64,000 nt of DNA from Eutypa lata (Eukaryota; Ascomycota; Sordariomycetes; Xylariales; Diatrypaceae), in contig JAKULF010000007.1 of the NCBI GenBank assembly GCA_022661535.1, positions 124,001 to 188,000 of the forward strand, given 5' to 3'. Shown one piece after another: positions 37,067 to 47,563 of this stretch. Position 1 is the first letter of the stretch; each line of letters opens with the position of its first letter. Position numbers and translations under genes: made by a program. Below the pieces are notes generated by a model. That model saw nothing but the letters and a program-made list of their open reading frames with translations, was not told where the DNA came from and made no database searches.

Positions 37067-37942
37067 TTAGGGCTCTGTTCCCTCCATCTCGCTACTTGGA
37101 GGAATTATTCTTCCGAGATGGGGCTTGGCTTTGATGTCTCCAATCGCAATTGATCTTTGGACAGCGAGCAATGTAGCAATGATCTCCTCAGCGTTGGTCA
37201 TCTCCTCGTCAAGCCTTGCTTTAAGACTTCCCTGTTTGAGTGCCTCCTGAAGACGGCTTCCCAATTCCACGACCTGCGGGTTCCATTGACGGGTTCGAAT
37301 TAAACATGCTAGCGCATCATCAGAAGATGGTTGTATTTCTTCGTGGCTTTGCTTGTCCTCTGGTGGAGCGCCACTATCGACAGCTTTGGAAAACTGCTTA
37401 CAGGCGAGCACAGGATCCATCCCGTCGTTGAGTCCCATAAGATAGTATTCATGGGCGGCCTTTAGATTGGACCACTCGACTTGAAAGATAGACTTTTGCT
37501 CCTCTTTAACCCGACGGATACGGTCCTGCTGTCTCGCAACCTGTACAAGTTCCATGAGAAAGGGCCCATTCTCGACATGATCTAAAATGCTGAGGATCTG
37601 TGAAACTTCGAGGGATGCCTTTTTGTGGCCATCAAGTCTCCGCGCGGCCCCAGCAGACCAATCATTCACAATGTCTAAAAACGTGCCCGGAGAGACGTAT
37701 AGTTTCGCCTCGAGTACCTGAAGCAACAACTGTCGGGACTCAAAGTCTCCGATGGTCTTTTTCGATCGACGGAAATAATCGAGGCGCTGTTCGAGAAGCG
37801 ATAACTTACACGAAGGACAAAGATCAGGGTTTTCCTTTGTAGCCTGACCATGACGTAAGGCACTAGTGGATGACCTTACATGGCGGCATGCGTAATAGAG
37901 CTCAGGTCTCTCTGAGTTGCCCATCAAGGAACTGGTATCCAT
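37067..37942 (-). CDS. Protein of unknown function with a CPSC motif
   Basis: Single frame, 291 aa, good ATG at 37942. The family is not recognised. The N-terminal third has YYACRHVRSSTSAL...NPDLCPSCKLSLLEQRLDYFRR, where the C-x-x-H and C-x-x-C pair could form a zinc site. The rest is largely helical and charged (QVARQQDRIRRVKEEQKSIFQVEWSNLKAAHEYYLMGL), consistent with a coiled coil. The C-terminus has a helix AEEIIATLLAVQRSIAIGD. No signal peptide or membrane span. It is transcribed away from the TIR element and the HET gene. Confidence 0.75.
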   Translation of the reverse strand: MDTSSLMGNSERPELYYACRHVRSSTSALRHGQATKENPDLCPSCKLSLLEQRLDYFRRSKKTIGDFESRQLLLQVLEAKLYVSPGTFLDIVNDWSAGAARRLDGHKKASLEVSQILSILDHVENGPFLMELVQVARQQDRIRRVKEEQKSIFQVEWSNLKAAHEYYLMGLNDGMDPVLACKQFSKAVDSGAPPEDKQSHEEIQPSSDDALACLIRTRQWNPQVVELGSRLQEALKQGSLKARLDEEMTNAEEIIATLLAVQRSIAIGDIKAKPHLGRIIPPSSEMEGTEP

Positions 37943-38682
37943 ATTGAGGTTTTTGTATATGGCACTTTGGATTTTAGATAACTAGATCAACTAGCAATGT
38001 CTTAAGAAGCCTGCAATAGACAGGACAGAAAGAGGCGCTACTTATGTATGTGAAAGATGAGACACATTGTCTATACTAATAACAATGGCATTGTCAAAGG
38101 ACAATAATTACATCGTTGTTTTGTAGGCTTCTCTTCAAATTTATGAACAGAGTTTTGGTTTGGCCTACCAGTAGCCTTCAAGCAATTTCCTAATGTCTGT
38201 TACATAACAAGCCGTTTTACAAACGTTGCTCGTGATGGTTTTAATCCTTACTAGTGAGGTTTATAATGCACAACTCTTTTACACAGCATGTCAGTTATGC
38301 CAAACAAAGCTGAGATATTAACAACAGGTACTTTTCCAGAGAGGCAACATTGAACTTAATTCTTTAATGCCATGTATCCGTCTTCAATTTATCGATAATG
38401 TGAATTCCCTAATTCGATGCTTCTAAATTAGAACCCGTGAGGTTTACTAAGGGAAGGTGAAGTTGAAAAGTAGGTACGTTATGTGATAGGAGAAATTGGT
38501 GTTATTATGGGGCTAACCCTTGGCTACTATCCGCTGACTGTATTAGAGTAGGTGGTGTTGATGTTTAGATGTCTCGTCCTAACTATGCGGGGTCCTGAAT
38601 AGTAAGCCTTGAAAACGATTCATGCCATTCTTTGACTAAACATTTCACTGAAACATCCCTATATCAAGCTAGCTTACGGTCG
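37943..38682. other. Intergenic, left flank of the TIR element
   Basis: Promoter side of the orphan gene at 37942. No gene seen. Confidence 0.5.
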
Positions 38683-38715
38683 GCCACAGGGTTGACTGTG
38701 ACATGGGCACTTTTT
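38683..38715 (+). repeat. Left terminal inverted repeat (33 bp, perfect)
   Basis: Exact reverse complement of 39562-39594. It ends in a T-run on the inner side. Confidence 0.95.
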
Positions 38716-38934
38716 TACAGTATGGGCCTACCCTAGTGTAAGTTTAGTAAAATATTTATACAATTAAGCCAAAATACGGTATTTTTATAATAAAAATATG
38801 CATTTAAAAATTAATTTAACTTAAAAGTTATTATTATTTCTTTATACTTTATATTTTACTTTAATTATTATTATTAAAGTTATTATTATTTAAGCTTTTA
38901 TTATAAAACGTAAAATTTTTTACTTATTATTAAT

Positions 38935-39110
38935 AAAAAAAAAAAAAACCTTTGTTTTATACCCATTATACATAGCCTTGATGTATTTACACTAATCGGT
39001 TTAATCAACTTCATGCTACAGGTGGGATTCGAACCTACGAGCTTAGTAATACGGATTTTACGGCTACAGATTTTACACCTACAGACTTAACCACTACACT
39101 ACAAGCTACA
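38935..39110 (-). ncRNA. tRNA-like / SINE-like Pol III unit inside the TIR element
   Basis: On the minus strand, TAGTGTAGTGG (39091-39101) fits the tRNA A box and GGTTCGAATCC (39025-39035) is an exact B box. The spacing of about 55 bp is long, and a 15-bp imperfect duplication (TGTAGGTGTAAAATC / TGTAGCCGTAAAATC) sits between them. A T14 run (38935-38948) downstream could stop Pol III, giving a transcript near 170 nt. The acceptor stem does not pair well, so this is not a working tRNA gene; it resembles a tRNA-derived SINE or tRNA relic. Confidence 0.6.
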
Positions 39111-39189
39111 CTAGTCGGATTAGTATTATCTATTCTATCTACGTAGGTAGATTGTTTTATCCACATATATATAAGTAATTCTGCGCCCG

Positions 39190-39440
39190 CACTTAGGACT
39201 TTAGCCGACCTATAGCCGAGCTAGGTGGTCAATGCACCACCACCTAGGTCGTCAACAGCCACCACTTAGGTTATCAACAGCTTCAAAGGCTAGGTAGGTC
39301 GTCGAAAGCCTTCAAAGCTAGGTCAAAACTAGGTCAAAACTAGGTGGTCAAAGCGAAATCAACAGCTATCTAGGCCTTCAAAAGCTAAGTTGTTGCAGCT
39401 TAGGTGGCTAATGTAGGTGGCTAATGGGTAAGTGGCTAGT
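39190..39440. repeat. Degenerate short tandem repeats inside the TIR element
   Basis: Variants of TAGGTGGTCAA / TAGGTCGTCAACAGCC recur about every 20-25 bp, including CTAGGTCAAAA in two direct copies (near 39321-39344) and AGGTGGCTAATG in two copies (near 39402-39427). Confidence 0.7.
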
Positions 39441-39561
39441 GTATATGGCAATTTAGGTGTATATAAATAAATAATTAAACGTTTGGTTTAATGCATATCA
39501 ACGATTACCTTAATTGCATATGCTAAAATTAGTGTAGGGTGCACCCATTAAAAAAAAAGTG

Positions 39562-39594
39562 AAAAAGTGCCCATGTCACAGTCAACCCTGTGGC
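39562..39594 (-). repeat. Right terminal inverted repeat (33 bp, perfect)
   Basis: Exact reverse complement of 38683-38715. Its outer end is 86 bp before the HET-gene ATG. Confidence 0.95.
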
Positions 39595-39680
39595 TACCCC
39601 TACTAGCTCTTTGAATGAATAAAAAGCTAACTAATCGCCTATGCTTCATTGATTGAGGCTATCATAATAATTTGATTACG

Positions 39681-41771
39681 ATGCCTGCCCAATACAGGTA
39701 CAAGCCTTTACTAGATGCCCACCATGTGCGACTGGTTCAAGTCATACCCAGCGGTAATGAACCCCATGGGTTCAAACTTTCTTTGTCTGAAGCTGAGCTC
39801 GATCAAGCCCCATTGTATTCCGCCCTATCCTACACTTGGGGGGATGCTCTATTTGGAGTGAAACACCCCAGTGATCATGACTATCCAACCTACGAAGTTC
39901 AATGCGACAACGGAGTCTTACATATCACAGAAAATTTGTTTAATTTCTTGTCACGAAAGTCGGATATCATTACCGCCACACCTCTCTGGATTGATGCTAT
40001 CTGCATTGATCAAAGTAATCTCGCGGAGCGTGGCCAACAAGTTTCGATGATGGGGGAGATCTATAAATCCGCTAGACGTGTTCTCGTTTGGCTTCGAGAA
40101 GATCAGCCTCCTGCCGAGGTGATATGGGTTCACGACTTCTTTATCCCGAAATTGCTTTCATGTCGATCCCAAGTCAACGATTACGATTTCTGGGCACAGA
40201 GAGATCCATTCTGCAAAGACCCAGAAATTGTTTCTCTCCTGGGGGAAGAACTCTGTCAACAATGGCAGAATTCGTGGGTGTCATTTTTCGAGTATTTCAT
40301 CCCTTGCCGATGGTTCACAAGAGGGTGGGTGATACAAGAGGTTGCCTTAAAGCATGAGAAAAACGTACTTGTTCTTTGTGGATCAGAGGTCTGGAGCTGG
40401 TCAAAACTGCAGAACTTTGCTTGGTTCCTGGATTCTTCAAACTGGGTGTCCAGAATAACCGCACCGTTTCAACAACTGACCGCGTTGCCGGACTTGCTAC
40501 CCGACTCACCCATCATATTGACTCCTAATATTTGGATACAGATGTTTACGGCTCTGACACCCCCTATTTATGAAGATAATATAGTGGATGTGCCGAGCGG
40601 GCGGCGTAGTTATCGTGGACTATTATCCACATTGCACGGTGTTGTTTCGGTGAGAGAAGTCTGGTTGGCCAAACTATCTAAGTTGGCGGAAGTTATGCGC
40701 TCGTCTTCGACTACAGACCCTCGGGACCGCATCTATGCTTTCCTCGGATTGGCTGATGAAAGCCGCCCTTGGTCTATGAAGAATCCAATCGTTGTTAGTT
40801 ACGAAATACCTGTAGAGGAAGTCTTCACTTCATTTACTAGCCTCCTCCTAACACAAAAGCCGCTTTTGACGGAGTTATCGGATGTCGAAGACGTATCCAC
40901 CCGTGAAATTGCCGGCCTACCTTCATGGGTCCCGGACTACTCTGTGGCAAAATTTCATAGGTCGCTCATTCGGACAGAGAGAGAACACAGCTGTATTGGC
41001 AATGAATATGGTATCGTAGGGTCTACGTTCGACGCACAAAAAACGCACCTGATCACCCATATTCCACCCCTTATCGTCGGGCCGGTTTTAACACTTCATG
41101 GAGCTCGAATCGATTCCATATCCGTTAATGGAGAGGAGTTTTTCGTACCTGGATATCCCGACTTTCTTCTCGATTTTTTCCTGAAACTAGATCTCAAATA
41201 CCCATTCACCGGGGAACAGTGGAACGAAGCTGTATCCCACACATTGATTGCAGATAGCCCGCCTCCTAATCTCCCCTCTCCAGATTTACCCCTGCTTTTC
41301 CACGAGTGGCTGCTCTACCTCATTGCGTGGCGGTTGCAGGAACTGATGATGGACATGACTGAGAATAAGGACAGAATATCGACGATCATGAAACAACTTC
41401 GACGAGTATCTGCTGATTCGATTTACCACCGGAGCCTTCCTGGCTTTGAAGAAGTTATAAAGGCGGTTCATGAGACACCTTCTTGTCGAGACGTGTTGAA
41501 TCAAAACCCTTATTATCCTGTAATTAGGGGGACAATGCTTCTGCGTCGTTTCTACCAGAGCTTGAACGGATACATTGGTATAGGTCAACGGTCACTTCAG
41601 AATGGTGATGAGATATGGTTACTTGGAGGCGCAAGGGTGCCTTTCATTCTGCGGAAGAGGACAGAAGGAGGATACACACTCATTGGTGAAACTTATGTAC
41701 ATGGTATGATGCGTGGTGAGATTGTGACGGATGAGTTAGTGGAAAGTATGGGGCCTGTCGAAATACATTGA
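39681..41771 (+). CDS. HET-domain (heterokaryon incompatibility) protein
   Basis: Single frame, 696 aa from the ATG at 39681 (MPAQYRYKPLLD). The HET domain lies at about residues 45-200, with its three blocks: YSALSYTWGD, PLWIDAICIDQSNLAERGQQVSMMGEIYKSARRVLVWL, and, after an insertion, CRWFTRGWVIQEVALKHE. The TDPRDRIYAFLGLADE motif typical of long HET proteins is at about 355-370. The C-terminal half (about 450-696) has no recognised domain apart from a terminal element (NGYIGIGQRSLQNGDEIWLLGGARVPFILRK...YTLIGETYVHGMMRGE) common to this family. HET proteins trigger cell death after fusion of unlike strains; the domain is TIR-related. No break is seen. Its promoter is bounded by the TIR element 86 bp upstream, so part of its control region may be supplied or disrupted by that element. 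Confidence 0.94.
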   Translation: MPAQYRYKPLLDAHHVRLVQVIPSGNEPHGFKLSLSEAELDQAPLYSALSYTWGDALFGVKHPSDHDYPTYEVQCDNGVLHITENLFNFLSRKSDIITATPLWIDAICIDQSNLAERGQQVSMMGEIYKSARRVLVWLREDQPPAEVIWVHDFFIPKLLSCRSQVNDYDFWAQRDPFCKDPEIVSLLGEELCQQWQNSWVSFFEYFIPCRWFTRGWVIQEVALKHEKNVLVLCGSEVWSWSKLQNFAWFLDSSNWVSRITAPFQQLTALPDLLPDSPIILTPNIWIQMFTALTPPIYEDNIVDVPSGRRSYRGLLSTLHGVVSVREVWLAKLSKLAEVMRSSSTTDPRDRIYAFLGLADESRPWSMKNPIVVSYEIPVEEVFTSFTSLLLTQKPLLTELSDVEDVSTREIAGLPSWVPDYSVAKFHRSLIRTEREHSCIGNEYGIVGSTFDAQKTHLITHIPPLIVGPVLTLHGARIDSISVNGEEFFVPGYPDFLLDFFLKLDLKYPFTGEQWNEAVSHTLIADSPPPNLPSPDLPLLFHEWLLYLIAWRLQELMMDMTENKDRISTIMKQLRRVSADSIYHRSLPGFEEVIKAVHETPSCRDVLNQNPYYPVIRGTMLLRRFYQSLNGYIGIGQRSLQNGDEIWLLGGARVPFILRKRTEGGYTLIGETYVHGMMRGEIVTDELVESMGPVEIH

Positions 41772-42041
41772 TATGTACTAATTTCACTCCTTGATCACAC
41801 CCTAAACTACAATGATCATTTGCTCGAAGATTTGAAATCGTCGCTTACTACATTGCCACTGTCTCTATTCCACTGGGTTTAACTCAAGTTCTCGAATACC
41901 CAGCGCGTTGACGGTTCGTAGTTTAATATGCCCAGCGCTACATCCCCCCTATCCATCGATCTCCCTTTGGCCATTCCTATTTGAGGCTTTATTTATTTAT
42001 TATAGTGATATACGAAAGAAATAAACAGATGTTACCATAAA

Positions 42042-43804
42042 TCACTCCTCACCCTCCAACGTAAACTCCTTAACCACAACCGCGCCCCCCTTCGCCTGAG
42101 TAGCGAAATTGAACACCGCGAACCGATACGCCATGAAGAATTGCCACTTATTGTCCAGCGCGAAGTCCGGGCCCAGCCGTTCGAAGTTCTCGCCATCGAC
42201 GTTATACCAAAACGTCACGTACCTCTTCTGCCCCTGATAGCTCCCCGCAAACGCCGGCGTGACATCCGCCCGCACCTGCAGCCACAAGTTGGCCCCTTCT
42301 CCCCCGCCCGCGACCTCTGGACCCTGGGCACCCACCCGCGGCTGGGAATTCGGCTTCCAGCTCGACTGGTCCAGCGTCAAACTATCGACGAACACCAGCC
42401 GCGCAACCCCATCATCTTTATGGACACCGATGTAGGCACTGATATCGCGTAGGATCGCCACCCCGGCCCTGTCCCCATCTGCCATCCGCGATACGTCGAG
42501 GCGGAAAGTTCCACAACTCTTAGGCCTGAAAGTTCGTTGCGTGAGCGTGTTGCTAGCCAGATACAGGTTCTCCGCCACGGTCGCAGTGCGCAGCTCCAAT
42601 CCCTCGTCCGTCAAGTCCCACGCGCTATCATCCGGGTTATGGTTCCATTCCCAGCGGGGGTTGAGGGTGTTCTGACCGTCAAACACATCGGTATACGGAC
42701 CCGCCTTGCTGACTTGCCTCGCAGGCGACGGAATCGGAGCCAGGTACTCGGCACCCCAGCTTCCGCCCGCGACAGTGACGACGCTAGGCCAGCCGCTGGC
42801 ATCCCAGGAGATGGGGGCGAGGACGGGGATGCGGCCGAGCGGGTACGCGTCCACGAAGGTCATGTAGTTCCAGGCAGCGCCGTCGGGCGTGTTGACCAGG
42901 GCACCCTGATGGGGCGTTGCGCCGCCGGCGACGGGACCCGGCATGCGGTCCAAGACCTGGCGGATCTCGTAGGACCCGAATGGGCCCGTCGTGGATTTGA
43001 GCATGTGCTGTTGGTCGGCCGGCTTGGTGGCCCAGATGTAGTAGGATCCGTTGATCTGGTAGAAGCGGGAGCCTTCGATTAACTTGCCGGAGCGCTCGGT
43101 GTATATTGCCTGTTGCGTTGGTTAGTTTCCCTTGTTTGTTAGGGAGTATTATTCTAGATATATGATCGCTCGATTTTAGATGGATGGAATATTGTCTTCG
43201 AGATGGGGTAGAGTTGGACTTACCTGGCTTCGGACCTCACCTAAACCGTCAGGTGTGAGCTGCGCAACTCGCAGAGTAGTCTGTCCATAGGCTATATACA
43301 TAGTATCATCGTCGTCGATTAGCAAGCCAGCATCATAATAGCATGTGTTAATCGACATCTGCTGCGTCCACGGGCCTTCGGGCTTCTCGGCCGTAAAAAT
43401 GAAGGTCTTGCCGGCGATCTGGACGCATCCATACCAGTAGAAGAGGCCGTTACTTGGTCGATAGCCGATAGTGGAGGCACATATACCCCCGACGTAGGCC
43501 GATGATGACGTACTCCCATCAAGGTTGTACTGCGATCCGAAGGGCAGCGTTGGGGCTGAATGGCCTATATACTCCCAGTCTATTAGATCATATGACTTCA
43601 GAACCGGCGCTCCAGGAGAGTAGTGCATCGTCGATGCGGTGTAGTAGTATGTGGCATTGACACGGATTACCCTCGGTGTCGGCGAGGTCTTCCCATAGGA
43701 TGGGGTTGGTGTACGTGGATGCCTGACGAGTGGTCTTTGCCGTCAAGCCGTGGGCAAGATCCGGTCAGGACTCCGAAGATAATGGTGAGACTAGTCAACG
43801 ACAT
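42042..43804 (-). pseudogene. GH43 glycosidase (beta-xylosidase/arabinosidase type) with a frameshifted 5' end
   Basis: The body is in two phase-0 exons, complement(43224-43672, 42042-43109), with a GTAAGT intron. It encodes a five-bladed GH43 domain (ATYYYTASTMHYSPGAPVLKSYDLIDWEYIGHS, GGICASTIGYRPSNGLFYWYGCV, MSINTCYYDAGLLIDDDDTMYIAYG with the pKa-modulating Asp, and KLIEGSRFYQINGSYYIW with the general-acid Glu). A C-terminal beta-sandwich follows (GPYTDVFDGQNTLNPRWEWNHNPDDSAW to the end). Such enzymes cut plant arabinoxylan. The start is damaged: the catalytic N-terminus STYTNPILWEDLADTE is present but one base out of frame with VIRVNATYYY at the GGG of 43670-43672. The likely signal peptide MSLTSLTIIFGVLTG (from 43804) is in a third frame. 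These may be real indels or base-call errors. Confidence 0.8.
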
Positions 43805-44760
43805 CTCGAACTGTGGTGAGAACTATTGAAGGGTCTTGGGTGTGAAAGCGTGACTTGAACTGGGTTGTGAGCGAACTACTTATAGATACGCATACAAGTA
43901 AAGCTGAATTGACTGTGGTCGTTTTGGTTCGATCATAGTCTCTATGAATGGACCGCTTAGGGCATAATAAATTTATACATGAGGCTACATCTTGTTCTTT
44001 GGTACTGTGATCCCCCTCCCCCGTGATGACCAGTTCGTTGCGCACGAATAGGGAGGGCGCCGTTGTTGGACGCCATACCTGATTGGTGCGCAAGTGAAGA
44101 AGCACCCCCGTTCGATATCAGGAAAGGGTAGTACCAGAGAGAATGGGAAGGGGGTTTCTACGTTATACAACGTCTTAGTAACAGAATAGCAGAGGGTTTA
44201 GACAATAATTTTTTCTTCGTATATTATAGATGTTGTTGGATCTGTATACAATAAGGCAAGGGCCATTTTCATTGGAGCGCATAGGGGCGCCATTTTGAAC
44301 TTCAATATCTTCAGTCTCAGAAAGGCCGGGAGAAAGTAGCCTCCATTCAGCTTAATTTCATCGGTCTTAGATTAACGTGTTTCTAATATTAGGCAGCTAG
44401 TATTGTCTCGTGACGACGAAGATGCATGTCATAGTTGATAGCAAGAGGGTATCAGCATAAAGCCTTGAATGAATAAGGCATCTTGTAACCAAAGATCTAG
44501 TATGTAAGATTCAATGGCGTGTCTTCATCACAACGAGTACTAGGAATATATGCATCGTGACTAACTCGATGAATCGCCTCCATTCTTTGCCTCTTAGCAC
44601 ACGATTTGCGCCCTCGATTTTGTCTTCAGAACCAAGACTACGGGATCATCGTGGCCAGTCAATTACCCCGCTCTATATCTACCCAAGTTCAACCGGGATC
44701 GGTTGCAGTGTATCATCTCAGGTTTTCATATACCATTTTCGAAAATCTTTATATTTTGCG
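43805..44760. promoter_or_regulatory. Shared upstream region, GH43 / carboxylesterase
   Basis: Roughly 0.96 kb between two outward-facing genes for secreted hydrolases. A pyrimidine-rich CCCCCTCCCCC tract lies at about 44011-44021. No regulator site can be assigned safely. Confidence 0.45.
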
Positions 44761-46405
44761 ATGCATTTACCAGGGGCTCCGTGGTACTTTTTCTATGTTA
44801 TATTCACGTTTGTTAATGCTTTAAGTCCCTCGAACAATTGTGTAGCGTCAATAAGGAATTCTCGTGTCATTGGGCACGCATCAACTACACAGCCGACAGT
44901 ATGCGAGTGGTTGGGAGTGCCCTACGCAGCAGCACCAATTGGTGACTTGAGATTCGCCCCCCCGGTCAGGTTGCCCCTGGTTGAGACCATTAACGCCGAC
45001 AACTTTGTAAGATTCCCCTTAACCAACCAAGAAGACGATGTATGTAGGATAACAAACTCAAGTAACGTAGGGCTTCGACTGTCCTCAGAACACAGCACGT
45101 CCCTTCGTGTACCCAAACGCAACTGCACAGTACACGAGGATCTTTAGTAACTTCGCCAATCAACTGAACCATACACAGAGCGAGGATTGCCTAACGTTGA
45201 ACATCTGGTCAAAACCTAGTACTTCGAAAGGGAATAAACGCCTGAAGCCTGTAATGGTATGGATCCACGGGGGACGTTTCTCGACAGGGAGCAGTCACAC
45301 GCCGTTCTACGAAGGCAGCAGACTAGCCGAAGCCGAAGACGTTGTCGTCGTTACGTTCAACTTCCGCATGAATATTTTCGGCTTTCCAGGCTCGCCCGAG
45401 ACTGTTCAGAATCTCGGGTTCCTTGATCAGCACCTGGCAGTGACGTGGGTCGCGGAGAATATTGCTCCCTTCGGTGGCGATCCGGACAAGATTACTATTC
45501 TAGGCCAATCCTCTGGTGCTGTGGCCGTTGGAAACTGGGCGTTTGCTTTTCAGGGAAATCCGATTGCCGCTGGGTTGGTTTCGCATTCTGGGAACGAATT
45601 CTCCTTCCCGCTTAATAGTCTCGAGTTGGCCACGAAGAACTGGTATAACGTGACGGGAACCCTCGGCTGCGGTTCCAGGGGAAACACGCTGGCGTGCATG
45701 CGATCACCCAACATCACGTTCCGATCCATATTAGATGCAATGAAGCTGGTGCCAATCCCTCCCCAAAGCACCCCTACCCGTTCGCAGTCGCCGTTCCAAG
45801 CCACCATCGACAATGTCACGGTATTCTCAGAGCAAGAGTATGCTTCTCGTCTGAAATCCGGGAAGCTCGCGCGCATCTCGTACTTGGAAGTAGTCGACGA
45901 CTACGAGGCAGGCTTCTACAAGATCTCGACGTTATCTCAGGGAAACTCACTACCGGAGAGTGAATGGGCGCGCTTTCAGCTCGAGTCGTTCACGTGTCCG
46001 ACGGCCGCTGACGCAAGTGCCCGCTCCAGACTGGACATCCCGACGTACCGCGCGAGGTATATGGCCGACTGGGACAATTTACGACTCTACGGTCCGCCCT
46101 CTAGTGGCGCGTACCATGGTGTCGATATCAACATGGTCCTAGGCAACTCGGAAGCAGTCAGCGGAGTAGCTCCAAATACTGAGGAAGAAGAGCTCACTCG
46201 GGTCATGCAGCATGCATGGGCTGCTTTTGCAGCAGATCCCGCCCATGGACTAGCTGCGCTTGGATGGCCGAGATACAACGCAGAGGGAGATTCCTTGATA
46301 CTGCTCGGGATGAATACAACATCCAGCGTCAATTTTGTGGCTCCCGAGATGTTTGATGAGCCTTGTGGTGGACTCAACTTGAGTTTCTGGGTACCTTCGT
46401 CATAG
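44761..46405 (+). CDS. Secreted type-B carboxylesterase/lipase
   Basis: Two exons, 44761-45006 and 45071-46405, with a 64-nt GTAAGA...GTAG intron; product 526 aa. The ATG at 44761 is chosen because it opens a signal peptide (MHLPGAPWYFFYVIFTFVNA). Family motifs: EWLGVPYAAAPIGDLRFAPP, FGFDCPQN restored by splicing, SEDCLTLNIW, the oxyanion-hole HGGRFSTGS, and the nucleophile elbow ILGQSSGAVA with Ser229. The catalytic His is probably in SSGAYHGVDINMVLGN near the C-terminus, and the acid residue lies in the EVVDDYEAGFY region; both are positional inferences. Several N-glycosylation sequons occur. It probably hydrolyses esters outside the cell. It is divergent from the GH43 gene. Confidence 0.91.
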
Positions 46406-47563
46406 CAAACTCGTCGGGGATGTCACTTACGGGGACAACTTGATGCATCCAAATACAGGTCTTTAGTATTTAGTTTAGAATCAAGCGAACTTGATACAGC
46501 CGACTACGGTGGCTAATGTATTCACTGATCAGTGACTATGTTGGCGTTCGGGCAGGCTAAAGATGAATAACCACAACTACTTTCGGTCAGGTGTGGAGAC
46601 TTGCTCAACAGAGTGACATAATCGACTGCTAGAGAATTGCCTGCTTTGACGATAGGGTAGACAGACTTTTCTTCTTCTTTAGTATGGGAGTATATGGAGG
46701 AATATCTCGCTGAAATGATGTGTTATTCTTGCGCTTAATTATATGTCAGAACTCGTATTCGGGTGATATTGCAGTCATGCCAAACCGCTTCGTTTAGCCC
46801 CTGGCGCTGAAGGTCAGACATTTTCAAACTACCTAGGTAGAGTATGTAGTTGCATGCAACAATGACTCTTTCCAAGAGCTGAACAAAAAGAAATACTGGG
46901 TGGAAACGATATGCGGCTGTGATTAGTCTCGATCTTTGCGACTCCAGCCTGTACAAAAGGCATGTTGAGGGGTCTGTACTTCCATACGAGAACAACTTAC
47001 ACCGAGAATTTCACCAATGGCATGCTAGTCACGTGCCCAGACGCTATTAAAATCAAAATTGAACTCGTTTCATTCGTTCCCGTCATGTAACAGTACAGTA
47101 GATCATGGTACCATTCTATCACCGCATGTGTAGGAAGGAGAATGATAAAATAGCAAAGCAGTCTTCGCAGTCTTCTCGCTATGACCCTAACCATTTGGCT
47201 ATCACCTAGCCACCACCTAAGAATAAGCAATGCCAACGAGAGATGTTGATCTCGTAACTCCGTCTGTATGCCCGTAGAACTCCTATCTCGTATGCCCTTC
47301 CTTCCGAGCCCCCTCCTGTCCTGACTAGTCCAGCCCAATCCACTTGACTGGTACAGTACAAGATCGCTCTTGCCTGCGATCCACTCAAGCATGTTCTTCA
47401 TCCATCCATCCATCCATCCATACATCTACTTTGGGGGTATAAACGACAAAGAAAAAAAGGTAGATGATGTATCATATCGTCGTTCATTGATGACTGTGGC
47501 CTATTGAGCGTGTAGTCCTAGCACCCGAAGGCTAGAACATACCTGGCCCCTGGCGACGATCAT
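46406..47563. other. Intergenic
   Basis: No supported gene. A CATCCATC run lies at about 47398-47422. Confidence 0.5.

Larger units (their letters stand above)
38683..39594. mobile_element. Non-autonomous TIR element, about 0.9 kb
   Basis: Perfect 33-bp inverted repeats at 38683-38715 and 39562-39594, whose outer part reads CCACAGGGTTGACTGTGACA. They continue inward as an imperfect inverted repeat (TGGGNNNACCCTA...TTTAG; about 38721-38750 against 39523-39550). There is no transposase frame. Inside are a very AT-rich block (about 38740-38960), a tRNA-like Pol III unit on the minus strand, and degenerate TAGGTGGTCAA-type repeats. The target duplication is unclear: TA lies symmetrically 6 bp outside each repeat (38675-38676 and 39601-39602), which would fit a TA-inserting Tc1/mariner-type superfamily, but no 8-bp duplication is seen for a hAT. 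It is best called a large MITE-like element; the superfamily is undetermined. Confidence 0.85.

Noticed and set aside
39013..39110. Functional tRNA gene on the minus strand
   Set aside because: A and B boxes match, but the acceptor stem does not pair, the T stem has a mismatch, and the box spacing contains a duplication.
38679..39598. hAT-family assignment from the CAGGG-like terminus
   Set aside because: No 8-bp target duplication flanks the CAGGG ends (GTCGGCCA against TGGCTACC).
39672..39680. Extended HET start nine bases upstream
   Set aside because: That codon is TTG; the first ATG in frame is at 39681.
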